From the NCBI RefSeq assembly GCF_016718685.1, contig NZ_JADKCX010000006.1, forward strand, positions 1 to 64,000: a stretch of DNA of 64,000 nucleotides, read 5' to 3'. Numbering within the stretch: the first letter of the stretch is position 1; each line of letters starts with the position of its first letter. Origin of the DNA: Haliscomenobacter sp. (GTDB taxonomy: Bacteria; Bacteroidota; Bacteroidia; Chitinophagales; Saprospiraceae). Positions 17,382 to 27,300 of the stretch are shown piece after piece. The position numbers and the translations under genes were made by a program. Below the pieces are notes generated by a model, which did no database searches, was not told the origin of the DNA, and saw nothing but the letters and a program-made list of their open reading frames with translations.

Positions 17382-17867
17382 CTATCCCACGATTCCCTCC
17401 GTCACCTCTCCTTCGTGTTGCCGATTCTCCAAAATTTGTTTAGGGCTAACTGGTTCAGTGGCTAGGGCTTTAATGATATCATAAGTGGTCAGAATACCTA
17501 CCAATTCGTCATTTTCTACTACGGGAATCGCGTGAAAACGATTGACTAGAAATATCTCTAAAGCGACGTTGATGCGATCGTCAGGATTCAGCTTAGCCAA
17601 ACCTTTGGTCATGATTTCTTCCGCAGCATAAGAGCGCAGCCTTGCGTAGTTCACAAAACGGTCTTCTTCATTAGGGGAAAATCCCTGTAAGAAATGCATG
17701 AAGTCGGTTTTGCTGATGATGCCAATCAATTCTTTGTAGCGCACTACGGGAATGTGATGGATGTTGTGATCGTCGAAAATGTCTTTGACAAGACTAAGTT
17801 TGTCAGATGGAGCAACCGTGATCAAATGGGTGCTCATGATGCTTTTAACGGGTGCCAGGACGTTCAT
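17382..17867 (-). CDS. CBS-domain pair protein
   Basis: 161 residues made of two CBS modules: VKSIMSTHLITVAPSDKL ... HHIPVVRYKELIGIISKTDF (about 6-60) and AEEIMTKGLAKLNPDD ... HAIPVVENDELVGILTTYDI (about 80-137). CBS pairs bind adenine nucleotides and act as energy or ligand sensors. No effector domain is attached, so it probably acts on a partner. Convergent with the YkvA gene. Confidence 0.9.
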   Translation of the reverse strand: MNVLAPVKSIMSTHLITVAPSDKLSLVKDIFDDHNIHHIPVVRYKELIGIISKTDFMHFLQGFSPNEEDRFVNYARLRSYAAEEIMTKGLAKLNPDDRINVALEIFLVNRFHAIPVVENDELVGILTTYDIIKALATEPVSPKQILENRQHEGEVTEGIVG

Positions 17868-18148
17868 AATCAGTACTTTTGTTAATTAATACCTCCAAGG
17901 TACTCTCTTCTGAAACGCAGGGTATTGATTATCTTCAACCAGAGCAAGTGATTTTGGTCAGTAAATGAACGTACCTTGGATTTTTTCAAATCCCATTTCC
18001 ACAAAATAAGTGGATTGCATACAACCCAAGATTGGCTTTTGCCCTCTATTATCCTCGTAATCATCTTTTTTTTTACACAAAACGAGGGGCGAAAAAAGAC
18101 ACTTTTTTTAAAACCCTTGACTAATGTAACAAAAAAGGAATAATGACG
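17868..18148. other. Intergenic, no gene seen
   Basis: Space between the CBS gene and bamA. A 106-codon minus-strand frame crosses it but has no recognisable domain and overlaps the bamA promoter, so it is not called. Several T/A runs are present. Confidence 0.45.
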
Positions 18149-18156
18149 TACTTTTG
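18149..18156 (+). promoter_or_regulatory. Candidate -7 element for bamA
   Basis: TACTTTTG, an exact TAnnTTTG, 35 bp before the bamA ATG. The TTG upstream is at non-standard distance, so the element is tentative. Confidence 0.4.
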
Positions 18157-18191
18157 CGCTCGTTATTGAAAAAAGAAAGAACTGAGGACTA

Positions 18192-20762
18192 ATGAGATAC
18201 ATTCAGTGTAGTATGTTGTCGCTCTTGCGCATCACCCGAATCAACCTTGTGCTCGTTGTTGTGGCCTTGTTGCCGCTGAGTTTAATGGCACAAATCCGCG
18301 ATAGCTTGCCCATCGCGGATTATACCACTCCGGCCAATTTTGAAATTGGTGGGGTGAGGGTTTCTGGCGCCCAGTTCAGTGATGCCAATGCCATCACCAG
18401 TATTTCAGGCTTGAAAGTGGGCGACAAAATCCGCATCCCTGGGCCCGCTATCCCCAAAGCCATCAAAGCTTTATTGCAATTGCGCTTGTTCACCAACGTG
18501 GAGATCATTCAGGAAAAAACCATCGGCGATGTCATCTTCCTGGAATTACAGGTGCAAGAACGGCCTCGCCTCTCACTCTATACCTATAAAGGTGTAGGCA
18601 AAGGCCAGCACGAAACCCTCAATGAAATAGTGAATCAACACATCACTAAAGGGGGGATTGTCACCGAGAACATGAAATCGAACGCCGCGCGGGGCTTGGA
18701 AAAAAGCTTCATCAAAAAGGGTTGGCTGGATGTACACGTTGATGTGCTGGAAGCACCGGATACCGCACGGTTGAACTCGGTCAAACTTACCTTTGACATC
18801 AACCTGGAAGAAAAAGTAAAAATCAAGGACATCTCTTTCGTAGGTGTTACCAATGTAAACGATAAAAAGCTGCTCAAAAAAATGGACAAAACCAAGGAGA
18901 AGAAACGCTTCTTGGCTGGCTCCAAATTTATTGGTGATGAATACGAAAATGATAAAAAAGAAATCATCAAGTATTTCAATACAGTTGGTTACCGCGATGC
19001 CCGCATTCTGAGTGATAGCATTTGGCGAGATGACAAAGGCGAGATGCACATTACGCTCAAGGTCAACGAGGGCAATCGTTATTACTTCCGCAATTTGACT
19101 TGGAAAGGGAACTCCATTTATGATGAAGAAGCCCTCAATCAGGTGCTGGGTATCAAAAAAGGAGACATTTACAACCAGGAACTACTCGAAAATCGCCTGC
19201 GTTTCAGCCAGGATGGCCGCGACGTCAGTACCTTGTACATGGACAATGGTTACCTTTTCTTCAATGTAGATCCTACCGAAGTATCGATAGAAAACGATTC
19301 CATCGATCTTGAACTGCGTATTTTTGAAGGGCCCCAGGCTACCATCGATAAAGTAATTATTAAAGGCAACGACCGGACCCACGAACATGTAATCCGCCGG
19401 GAACTGCGTACGCTGCCTGGTGAAAAATTCAGCCGCTCACAAATCATTCGTTCGCAACGCCAAATTTTGGCGCTTAACTACTTCAACCCTGAAAAACTTG
19501 ACATCCAAACGCCTGTTAACGCTGAGCGTGGAACCGTCGACATTCAGTATGTTGTAGAAGAGCGTCCCGCTGACCAGTTGGAACTTTCCGCTGGTTGGGG
19601 TGGTGCCCGTCGTGTGATTGGTACTTTAGGGGTATCATTTAACAACTTCTCGATGCGCAACGTGTTCAAAAAAGAAGCGTGGCGCCCCCTTCCTACTGGT
19701 GATGGCCAACGTCTTTCGATTCGGGCGCAAACCAACGGACAATTTTACCAATCTTATAATGTATCTTTCACCGAACCTTGGTTGGGTGGGCACAAACCCA
19801 ATTCTTTTACCGTAGGTGGCTTTTTTAACCGCTTTGCTTATCCACTTTTGGATGGCGGTAGCCAGAGTTTGAACATTGTACAAGGTTCGGTAAGTTTGGG
19901 TACTCGCCTCAAGTGGCCCGATGACAACTTTGTATCCAGCACGACGGTCAATATCCAATCCTTACAGTTGAACCAATGGACACAAGGGCTTTTCCGTACC
20001 GACCAGGGCGAGATAGTTTCTACGGGTAACTTTAACAACTTCAGTCTGCGCCAAAACCTGGTGCGTTCTACCGTCAACGACCCGACCTTTCCCAAGGATG
20101 GATCCAACATCTCCTTGATTCTGCAATTGACCCCACCATACTCCTTGTTTAACAAAACCAAAAATTACGGTGAATTATCGGCCAACGAACGCTTCCGTTA
20201 TTTGGAGTACCACAAGTGGCGTTTCGATGTGGATTGGTATACGACGATCGTGGGTAAATTGGTACTCAAAACTTCTTCACGTATCGGTATTCTGGGTTTC
20301 TACAACCGCAAGATTGGTACTTCTCCATTCGAACGCTTCCAGGTTGGGGGCGATGGTTTGAACAACCAGCAGTTTGGCTTCCAAGGGGTAGACATCATTT
20401 CTGCCCGTGGGTATGAAATCGCCGACTTTGAAAACAACGCCGACCCATCGGGATCCGGACAAACGCCAACCCCCATTTTTAATAAATTCACTTTGGAATT
20501 GCGCTACCCACTTTCGCTTAACCCAAGTTCAACCATCTATGTGCATACCTTCATGCAGGGGGTCAACACCTGGAAGAGTTTGCGCGATTACAACCCCTTC
20601 GATCTGAAACGTTCAGCGGGGGTAGGTCTGCGGGTATTCTTACCCATGTTTGGTATCCTTGGTTTTGACTATGGTCTGGGCTTCGACAAACCAAACGTGA
20701 CCAACCTCTTTGCAAAAGGGGTAGCTAACTTTAACATTGTACTTGGTTTCGAACCGGAATAA
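18192..20762 (+). CDS. bamA: Outer membrane protein assembly factor BamA
   Basis: 856 residues: a signal peptide ending LPLSLMAQ, POTRA repeats to about residue 430 (for example FEIGGVRVSGAQFSDANAI, VKIKDISFVGVTNVNDKKL, YYFRNLTWKGNSIYDEEAL, ATIDKVIIKGNDRTHEHVI), then a 16-strand beta-barrel ending in FNIVLGFEPE with the C-terminal aromatic pattern. VERGTVDIQYVVEERP-like linkers mark the last POTRA to barrel junction. It inserts beta-barrel proteins, including SusC, into the outer membrane. ATG at 18192 is used; ATG 18213 would also give a signal peptide. Its usual skp/ompH neighbour is not present downstream. Confidence 0.95.
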   Translation: MRYIQCSMLSLLRITRINLVLVVVALLPLSLMAQIRDSLPIADYTTPANFEIGGVRVSGAQFSDANAITSISGLKVGDKIRIPGPAIPKAIKALLQLRLFTNVEIIQEKTIGDVIFLELQVQERPRLSLYTYKGVGKGQHETLNEIVNQHITKGGIVTENMKSNAARGLEKSFIKKGWLDVHVDVLEAPDTARLNSVKLTFDINLEEKVKIKDISFVGVTNVNDKKLLKKMDKTKEKKRFLAGSKFIGDEYENDKKEIIKYFNTVGYRDARILSDSIWRDDKGEMHITLKVNEGNRYYFRNLTWKGNSIYDEEALNQVLGIKKGDIYNQELLENRLRFSQDGRDVSTLYMDNGYLFFNVDPTEVSIENDSIDLELRIFEGPQATIDKVIIKGNDRTHEHVIRRELRTLPGEKFSRSQIIRSQRQILALNYFNPEKLDIQTPVNAERGTVDIQYVVEERPADQLELSAGWGGARRVIGTLGVSFNNFSMRNVFKKEAWRPLPTGDGQRLSIRAQTNGQFYQSYNVSFTEPWLGGHKPNSFTVGGFFNRFAYPLLDGGSQSLNIVQGSVSLGTRLKWPDDNFVSSTTVNIQSLQLNQWTQGLFRTDQGEIVSTGNFNNFSLRQNLVRSTVNDPTFPKDGSNISLILQLTPPYSLFNKTKNYGELSANERFRYLEYHKWRFDVDWYTTIVGKLVLKTSSRIGILGFYNRKIGTSPFERFQVGGDGLNNQQFGFQGVDIISARGYEIADFENNADPSGSGQTPTPIFNKFTLELRYPLSLNPSSTIYVHTFMQGVNTWKSLRDYNPFDLKRSAGVGLRVFLPMFGILGFDYGLGFDKPNVTNLFAKGVANFNIVLGFEPE

Positions 20763-20766
20763 AAAA

Positions 20767-20830
20767 GGTTCGGGGGTTCGAAGGTTCGTAGTTTAGGGCT
20801 ACCCTCGAACCCCCGAACCCCCGAACCCTC
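20767..20830. repeat. Intergenic word-repeat hairpin, GGTTCGGGGGTTCG family
   Basis: GGTTCGGGGGTTCGAAGGTTCG-type words (20767-20788) face CGAACCCCCGAACCCCCGAACC-type words (20805-20827) around a 16-nt loop. It occupies the whole gap between bamA and pxpA. It has the same word as 843-949. Confidence 0.7.
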
Positions 20831-20831
20831 C

Positions 20832-21580
20832 ATGATTGATTTGAACTGCGACCTCGGCGAGGGCTTTCCCGACGATGCAGCCCTCATGCCGCTGATCTCT
20901 TCTGCCAATATTGCCTGTGGTTACCACGCAGGTGATCAGGATATCATGCACCGCACCATTGCATTAGCACTGGAACATCGGGTTGCGATTGGTGCCCATC
21001 CCGGCTTTGCCGACAAAGCCAATTTTGGCCGTCTGCCGATGGATCTTTCTCCCCAACAGGTTTATCAACTGATTCTTGAACAATTGATCCTCATTGCCAC
21101 CATCGCCAAGGAGGAAGGGGTACCTTAAACCACGTTAAACCACATGGTGCCCTCTATAATCGTGCGGCGCAATCTCCAGAATGGGCACAAGCCATCGCCA
21201 AGGCGGTATACGACTTTGATGCCAACCTGATCCTTTTTGGACTCAGCGGCAGTCATTCGATTCGAGCGGCAAAACACCTGGGTTTGTCTACGGCAAACGA
21301 AGTTTTTGCTGATCGCAGTTACCAGGCCAATGGTACCCTTACTCCCCGCCATCAAGTGGGGGCCCTCATCCAAGATACCCACTTGTGCATTGCCCAGGTC
21401 ACCCAAATGATCGAGCAGGGTAGTGTAACCACTACAACCGGACAAAACATTCCCTTACAAGCAGATACGATCTGTCTCCACGGCGACGGTATGCACGCAA
21501 TCTCCTTTGCGCAAGCCATTCGACATGCATTAGAAGCTAAAAAAATCGTTATCCAGGCACCAAGGCCGAACAAGGATTAA
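20832..21580 (+). CDS. pxpA: 5-oxoprolinase subunit A (LamB/YcsF family), frameshifted
   Basis: A LamB/YcsF protein of about 249 residues that cleaves 5-oxoproline with PxpB/PxpC. It contains IDLNCDLGEGFP, ANIACGYHAGD, GAHPGFAD, then after the frame change LNHVKPHGALYN, ANEVFADRSYQANGTL and ICLHGDGMHA. The frame shifts at 21124-21126; one extra C after GTAC restores VPLNHVKPHG, so a missing base in the assembly is the likely cause. pxpB and pxpC are not adjacent, unlike the usual operon; the next gene is a Crp/Fnr regulator. Confidence 0.88.
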
Positions 21581-21634
21581 ACCTTTTCAAGATTTGGTTA
21601 TTTTATTAATGTGGAAAACTGTTTAACTTACGCT

Positions 21635-21653
21635 TGGTATTGAATCAATACCA
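21635..21653. promoter_or_regulatory. Perfect palindrome upstream of the Crp/Fnr gene
   Basis: TGGTATTGAATCAATACCA is a 9-bp perfect inverted repeat around one base, 24 bp before the regulator ATG. Size, symmetry and position fit a dimeric regulator site, perhaps for autoregulation. Confidence 0.5.
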
Positions 21654-21677
21654 TAGAAGTCCCTTAATTTGATCGCG

Positions 21678-22376
21678 ATGAGTAACGAAACATACTGGTA
21701 TTTAGAAAGCATTGATGTAACGGGTATATTTTGCCCCCAGAAAATCCGCAGAGGCGATTTGGAGGCTCATTTTCATCGCTGCTACAAACGCGGCGAGTAC
21801 ATCTATCTACCAGAAGAGTCAGCCGATCGCGTCTTTTTTCTTACCGACGGTCGCGTTAAAATTGGAACTTACGGAGAGTCGGGCAAAGAAATCACCAAAG
21901 CCATTTTGGGTAAAGGAGATGTCTTTGGCGAATTATCGCTCATCGGGGAAGACAAACGCCGCGATTTTGCCTACGCCATGGAAGAAGCCACGGTGTGCGT
22001 GGTCAATGTGGATGAAATGAAATCCCTTATGCGCGACCATTCAGCCCTCAATCTCTTTTTGATGAAAATCATGGGTTCTCGCGTATTGGAAATGGAAAAA
22101 CGCCTGGAGTCGCTCGTATTTAAAGACTCGCGTACCCGCATCATCGAATTTTTGCTGGAAATTGCTGAAAAAAAAGGCCGCCGCGTTGGTTTTGAAACGG
22201 AAGTGCGCAAATTCATCACCCATCAGGAGATAGCCAACCTCACTGCTACTTCTCGGCAAACAGTAACTACCCTGCTCAATGATTTACGGGAGAGGAATAT
22301 CCTGACTTTTGACCGGAGAAGGTTGTTGATCCGGGATATGGAGAAATTGAGTCAAGAGGCGATGCCGGTGGGCTGA
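21678..22376 (+). CDS. Crp/Fnr family transcriptional regulator
   Basis: 232 residues. Residues about 20-140 form a cNMP-binding beta-roll (YLPEESADRVFFLTDGRVKI, AILGKGDVFGELSLIGEDKR), then a dimerisation helix and a winged HTH with HQEIANLTATSRQTVTTLLNDLRERNIL near residues 180-208. The FGELSLIG lacks the R-S pair expected for strong cAMP binding, so the ligand is unclear. There is no N-terminal Cys cluster for an Fe-S centre. ATG at 21678 is preferred to TTG 21669. It ends 28 bp from the convergent sigma-factor gene. Confidence 0.88.
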   Translation: MSNETYWYLESIDVTGIFCPQKIRRGDLEAHFHRCYKRGEYIYLPEESADRVFFLTDGRVKIGTYGESGKEITKAILGKGDVFGELSLIGEDKRRDFAYAMEEATVCVVNVDEMKSLMRDHSALNLFLMKIMGSRVLEMEKRLESLVFKDSRTRIIEFLLEIAEKKGRRVGFETEVRKFITHQEIANLTATSRQTVTTLLNDLRERNILTFDRRRLLIRDMEKLSQEAMPVG

Positions 22377-22403
22377 TTGAATGTGTGCAGAAACCCTACC
22401 AGG

Positions 22404-23042
22404 TCAAAAATCCAATAGCCAATCTTCTTTAAGTTCGATACGTAGTTTGGTCAGTGCCCGACTGATCAAACGCTCTACTGCACTGACGCTGATGCCTAGT
22501 TCTTCGGCAACCTGAGCATATTTTTTTCCTTCAAGACGATTCATTTGAAAAGCCTTTCGGCACTGTGGCGGCAAATCCTGGATGACTTTATCCAATTTAT
22601 GACTCAATTCATTGTAATGCAGGATATCGTCCGCCTGTAAAACTGGCGTTTCGGTATAACTGGGTTGAACCAACTCCGATTGATTCAATTCAAACTTGAT
22701 GTGATTGTAGCTGCGGTGCCTGACTGCTTTGTATAAGTACGCACGGTAAGAAGTATTGATTTTTTCAAAAACGCGCTGCTGCCAGAAATTGGCAAAAACT
22801 TCATTGACAATATCCTCGGCTGCTTCTTTTGAATACACAAACCGCATGGCATGATTGCAAAGGTTGTTGTAATACCTTTTGAACAACACTTCACATCCTT
22901 TGCGCGCATCCTGCGCAAAGATTTTTTGCAAAAAGACCTCTTCATCAATCAACTTGGGTTCAGGGCGAACTTCTGCATCCGGACTTAAAGGCGATAACCT
23001 TGCACGCTGTTCTTCAATTTCTATTTTTGATAGCTTCTCCAT
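22404..23042 (-). CDS. ECF sigma factor of the Bacteroidota FecR/SusCD type
   Basis: 212 residues. Region 2 (EVLFKRYYNNLCNHAMRFV, SKEAAEDIVNEVFANFW, AYLYKAVRHRSYNHI) and region 4 (LPPQCRKAFQMNRLEGKKY, AQVAEELGISVSAVERLISRA) are both complete, as in sigma-70 family 1 factors that direct RNA polymerase to SusCD operons. ATG at 23042 is chosen because the long upstream frame runs through the promoter zone. It is divergent from fecR with 258 bp between, containing matched promoter elements on both sides. It is probably held inactive by the FecR protein until the SusC-type receptor signals. Confidence 0.93.
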   Translation of the reverse strand: MEKLSKIEIEEQRARLSPLSPDAEVRPEPKLIDEEVFLQKIFAQDARKGCEVLFKRYYNNLCNHAMRFVYSKEAAEDIVNEVFANFWQQRVFEKINTSYRAYLYKAVRHRSYNHIKFELNQSELVQPSYTETPVLQADDILHYNELSHKLDKVIQDLPPQCRKAFQMNRLEGKKYAQVAEELGISVSAVERLISRALTKLRIELKEDWLLDF

Positions 23043-23074
23043 TAGATGTTCGCATTGACCTCCCAATACAATAT

Positions 23075-23103
23075 AGACATATTTTAACGATTTTACCCCA
23101 CAT
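23075..23103 (-). promoter_or_regulatory. Putative ECF promoter of the sigma gene
   Basis: Minus strand: ATGTGGGGTAAAATCGTT (23103-23086), seven bases, GTCT (23078-23075). The -10-like GTCT is 32 bp before the sigma ATG. Its match to the fecR-side element covers 17 of 18 bases plus GTCT at the same spacing. Confidence 0.65.
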
Positions 23104-23199
23104 CGGGAAGGAATATTTTTTCGTGTAGAGGCAATAAAAAATTTTATTTGGAAAAAAGAAGAGACACTAGAGGCGTTTTGAAATTTTTTCCCTTGATCA

Positions 23200-23228
23200 A
23201 TGTGGGGTAAAACCGTTTCCGTTTGTCT
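23200..23228 (+). promoter_or_regulatory. Putative ECF promoter of the FecR-SusC-SusD operon
   Basis: ATGTGGGGTAAAACCGTT (23200-23217), seven bases, GTCT (23225-23228), 72 bp before the fecR ATG. It is the mirror of the element facing the sigma gene. The motif resembles a -35/-10 pair for one ECF sigma factor. Confidence 0.65.
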
Positions 23229-23300
23229 GATAAGCAATTGATACAAGTAGAATTTGTTTCGATTTTCAAGCTGATTGTCTATCATTTTGTACAAAGCATT

Positions 23301-24307
23301 ATGGAAAAAGTAATTATCCAAAAAATACTGTTCAATTATTTCGATGGAAGAGCCACCTCCATGGAGCGAAAGCTGATTGAAGATTGGATGAAAAAAGACC
23401 CTGAAAATGAAAACTTGTTCTATCAATATTTAGACGAATGGGAGAGCCAGAATCCTCAATACCTGTCAGAGGATACTGAAGCATGGGAAAATTATAAAGC
23501 CCTACTCAATGCCCAACCAAAACCTTTTGAGAAACCAGAAGAAGCCAACCATGCTGTAAAATATCCAAGCGTTCGGACGCTGCGCAAATTTTGGTACGTA
23601 GCTGCAACCTTGGCTGTTCTCGTGACTGCGAGCATGTTTTTTTTCCAAAAATCTATTCTCTACCATACTTATCATACCCATTACGCCCAAACGAAACAAG
23701 TAAAACTTTCTGATGGAACCCTCGTGGTGCTCAATGCCAACACCAGATTGCAGGTGCCGCGCTGGGGATTTTATGGAAAAAAACGCAAAGTACTATTGGA
23801 TGGGGAAGGCGAATTTAAAGTTACCCATACCAAAAACAACCAGCGCTTTGTCATCCAAACCAATACCGATTTTGAAGTTGAAGTTTTTGGCACGCAGTTC
23901 GTTTTTATGCACGCGAGCAGGCCAGGAAAGTGGTGTTGAACGAGGGGAAAGTGCAAATCAATTATCAGGGCGGGAAAAAACAAATCATGAACCCCGGCGA
24001 CATCGTTACCCTGGACGAGGGATCAAGTACCCTGGCGCTGTCAAAAGCCAAAACCCCAAAAAATTACAACGCCTGGAAATACCACCAACTGTATTTTGAT
24101 GATACGCCGCTTTCAGAAGCATCGGTTACCATCAAAGAACACTTTGGACTACAGATCATGTTTGACGATTCAACATTGGCCAATCGTCGCTTGTCCGGCT
24201 ATTTCAAAGCAGAAAAGGCGTCAGAGCTATTTCAAGCCTTTTCAGTGTTACTGAATGTGGACATTCGACAGCAAAAAGACACCGTATTTATTTCTTCTAA
24301 ACAATAA
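23301..24307 (+). CDS. FecR anti-sigma factor, frameshifted
   Basis: About 335 residues: N-terminal cytosolic anti-sigma part (LFNYFDGRATSMERKLIEDW), one membrane helix near 95-115 (WYVAATLAVLVTASMFFFQ), the periplasmic FecR domain (VKLSDGTLVVLNANTRLQVP, LLDGEGEFKVTH, FEVEVFGTQF) and a C-terminal DUF4974-like domain (ASVTIKEHFGLQIMFDD). The frame breaks in the T5 run at 23902-23906; a sixth T restores TQFVFYAREQARKVVLNEGK. It transmits the occupancy state of the SusC-type transporter to the ECF sigma factor. It ends 12 bp before susC, so the two are co-transcribed. Confidence 0.88.
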
Positions 24308-24319
24308 AATTTGCAGTTT

Positions 24320-27300
24320 ATGAAACAATATTTTACCAGGCGATTGCCACTAAGCACACTCATCATGGTGCTTTTGGCTTGCCATCCAATGATGATGGCA
24401 CAAAGTTTGGCTTTTGCACATCAAAATAAGCCCAGTAACATTGAAGCCCGGGAAACAGCTCCTTCAAGTACCACGCGACTAAAAGACGCATTGAATGAAT
24501 TGAGCCAACAACATCAGGTGAGCATCATTTTTGAAGATGTTACGGTAAGGGGATTGCTCGCAAATGCCAGCGTGACCAAAGGTGGAAAACTGGAAATAAG
24601 ATTGGACAAACTACTCAAACCGCATGGCTTGACCTTTCAAAAAGTCAATAAAAATGCATACGTAGTCGTACCGCTTTCCACAACCAAAAAACCAGAAAAA
24701 TCCAGTCAGGACAATAGCCGTACAAACGATAACAATGTTCCAGCGCTGTCGAACAACTTGCAGGAAAAAGGCAATCTACATTCCAATACCATCGAAGTAA
24801 ATGATCTGCTTGTAGCCGAGGAGATACCCGTCAAGGTCATTACGGGTACGGTAACCGACGAGACCGGAGAGCGACTGCCTGGCACCAACGTTTTGGTCAA
24901 AGGTACCACCGTGGGTGCGATCACCGATGTGAATGGTGAATTTTCACTGGATGTTCCAGATGAAAATAGTATTCTCGTTTTTAGTTTTACTGGTTTTCTT
25001 ACCCAGGAAGTGGTGGTGGGCAACCAAACCAACATAGCCATCATCCTGAAACAAGATGATTTGCTCCTCAATGAAGTAGTGGTAGTGGGTTATGGCGAAA
25101 TCAAAAAATCGGACTTGACCGGAGCAGTCGCCTCGGTGCAAACCAAGGACATCGTTCGGGGTAATCCGATCATTGCGGCCAAAGCGATTCAGGGACAGGT
25201 TGCAGGTGCCACGGTAACCAAACTGAACAACAAGCCGGGAACGGGGTACAGCATCACCATCCGCGGCGAAAACACCATCAACAATTCCACCGAACCACTG
25301 GTGGTCATCGATGGATTGATGGGCGGCAACATCAACAACCTCAACCCCAACGACATTCAATCGATGGACATCCTCAAAGATGCGTCTTCTACCGCCATCT
25401 ACGGCTCTCGGGGCGCCAACGGGGTAATCATCATCACCACCAAAAAAGGGGTATCCGGCAAACCAAGGGTCAGTTACGACAGTTACATCGGCGTAAAAAA
25501 TCCTGCCCATTTGCCTGAGCTGATGAACACCGAGCAGTTTTACAAATCCATTTATACGGATCGGGTTTTAGAAGGAGTTACTGGAGCGAGCTTCACGGCT
25601 GCTGAAAGAGCAAACATCGACGCCAATCATACCACCGATTGGGTAGACCTGGTCACTGGCCCGGGCATGCAAATGAGCCAAAACCTGAGCATCTCGGGTG
25701 GTAGTGAAAAAACGACTTACCGCTTTTCTGGAGGTTTTTTGAATGAAGATGGCAACGTGCTGTACACCGGATTCAAGAGATACAACCTCAATGCGGGTTT
25801 GGACAGTAAAATTGGCAGATACTTCAAAGTTGGATTCACTTCTTATGTGAGTTATGGCGACATCAATGTCGGTTCAGGCGAATCCCTGCGGAATGCCTAC
25901 CGGGCTCGCCCCACTGGAACGGTGTACTACGACGACCTGGCCAACCCTTCCGAAAACTCAGACCTCAACGTGAATGGCTACGCCTTTTGGATGGGCATCA
26001 ACGACAAACAAGTGGGCAACCCCTTGCTCGATATTGATCCTACTGTTTCAAAACTGCAAACCACTACCGCTTCGGTGATCAGCAATGCTTACGTAGAGGT
26101 TACTCCACTCAAAGGTTTGAGCATCCGTTCTTCTATTTCTGCTTCTTATACCTCCGAGAGAGCGGGCGATTTTAGAGGACGTTGGTCAAAATCACAGATT
26201 GGAGCCAAGCCAAGAGCACAATACGACAACCGGACGTTGGCCAATTATACACTGGACAACATCATCAACTATAACGTAGACTTTGGCAGACACAAACTCG
26301 CCTTTACTGGCTTGCAGAGTGCATTTTACCAAAGAAATGAAGCCTATTCTATTTTTGTGCGCGACCTCCCCTACGATTCTGATTGGTACGCGTTGAATAC
26401 CGCTGCAACCATCGGCAGCATTGGTAGCTCGCTGGTTGAACGGTCGATCTTGTCGTTTATGGGGCGGGTCAACTACTCTTTCAACGACAAATATTTATTG
26501 ACGGTGACGGGGCGTTCTGACGGCGCTTCACAACTTTCTGAGGGCAACAAATGGGCGTTTTTCCCTTCCGTTGCGGTGGCTTGGCGCTTGGGTGATGAGC
26601 CTTTTATCGACAACCTCAATCTGTTTTCTAACCTAAAATTGCGTTTAAGTTACGGCGAGGTCGGGAACTCCACCGTTAATCCTTACAGTACCCAGGCAGG
26701 CTTGTTGAATACGGGTTATGATTTTGATGGAACCCCTGCTTTTGGTTTTGCGCCAGCGAATTTGGGCAACAAAGACTTGCGTTGGGAACGCAGTAATGAA
26801 CTGAACCTGGGCATCGATTTTGGCTTCTTCAAAAACCGCATCGCTGCTTCGCTTGAATTGTACAACCGGAAAACGGTGGATTTGATCCTGAGCCAAAAAA
26901 TACCTACCGTAACCGGTTTCTCTCAGGTGATTGCCAACGTGGGACAGATTGAGAACAAAGGCATCGAACTTACACTCAGAACGACCAACATCGCCGCTAA
27001 GAATTTTGGATGGAACACCACCTTCGCTTTCACCAAAAACAACAACAAATTGCTGCAACTGTATGGCGACGGGCAAAAGGTCGACAAAGGCAACCGCCTC
27101 TTTGTGGGCTATCCCATCCGCGCCAATTTTGATTATGAATTTGATGGAATCTGGCAAACAGTCGATAAAGATCAGGCCGCCAAGTACAAGCAAGTACCTG
27201 GCTCCGTACGGGTGGTCGACCAAAATAACGATGGGGTAATTTCTTCTACCGATGCCATTGATGACCGGGTCTATTTGGGCACTCAATTGCCCAATTGGAT

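Noticed and set aside
17882..18202. 106-codon minus-strand frame before bamA
   Set aside because: No recognisable domain, and it overlaps the bamA promoter and start.
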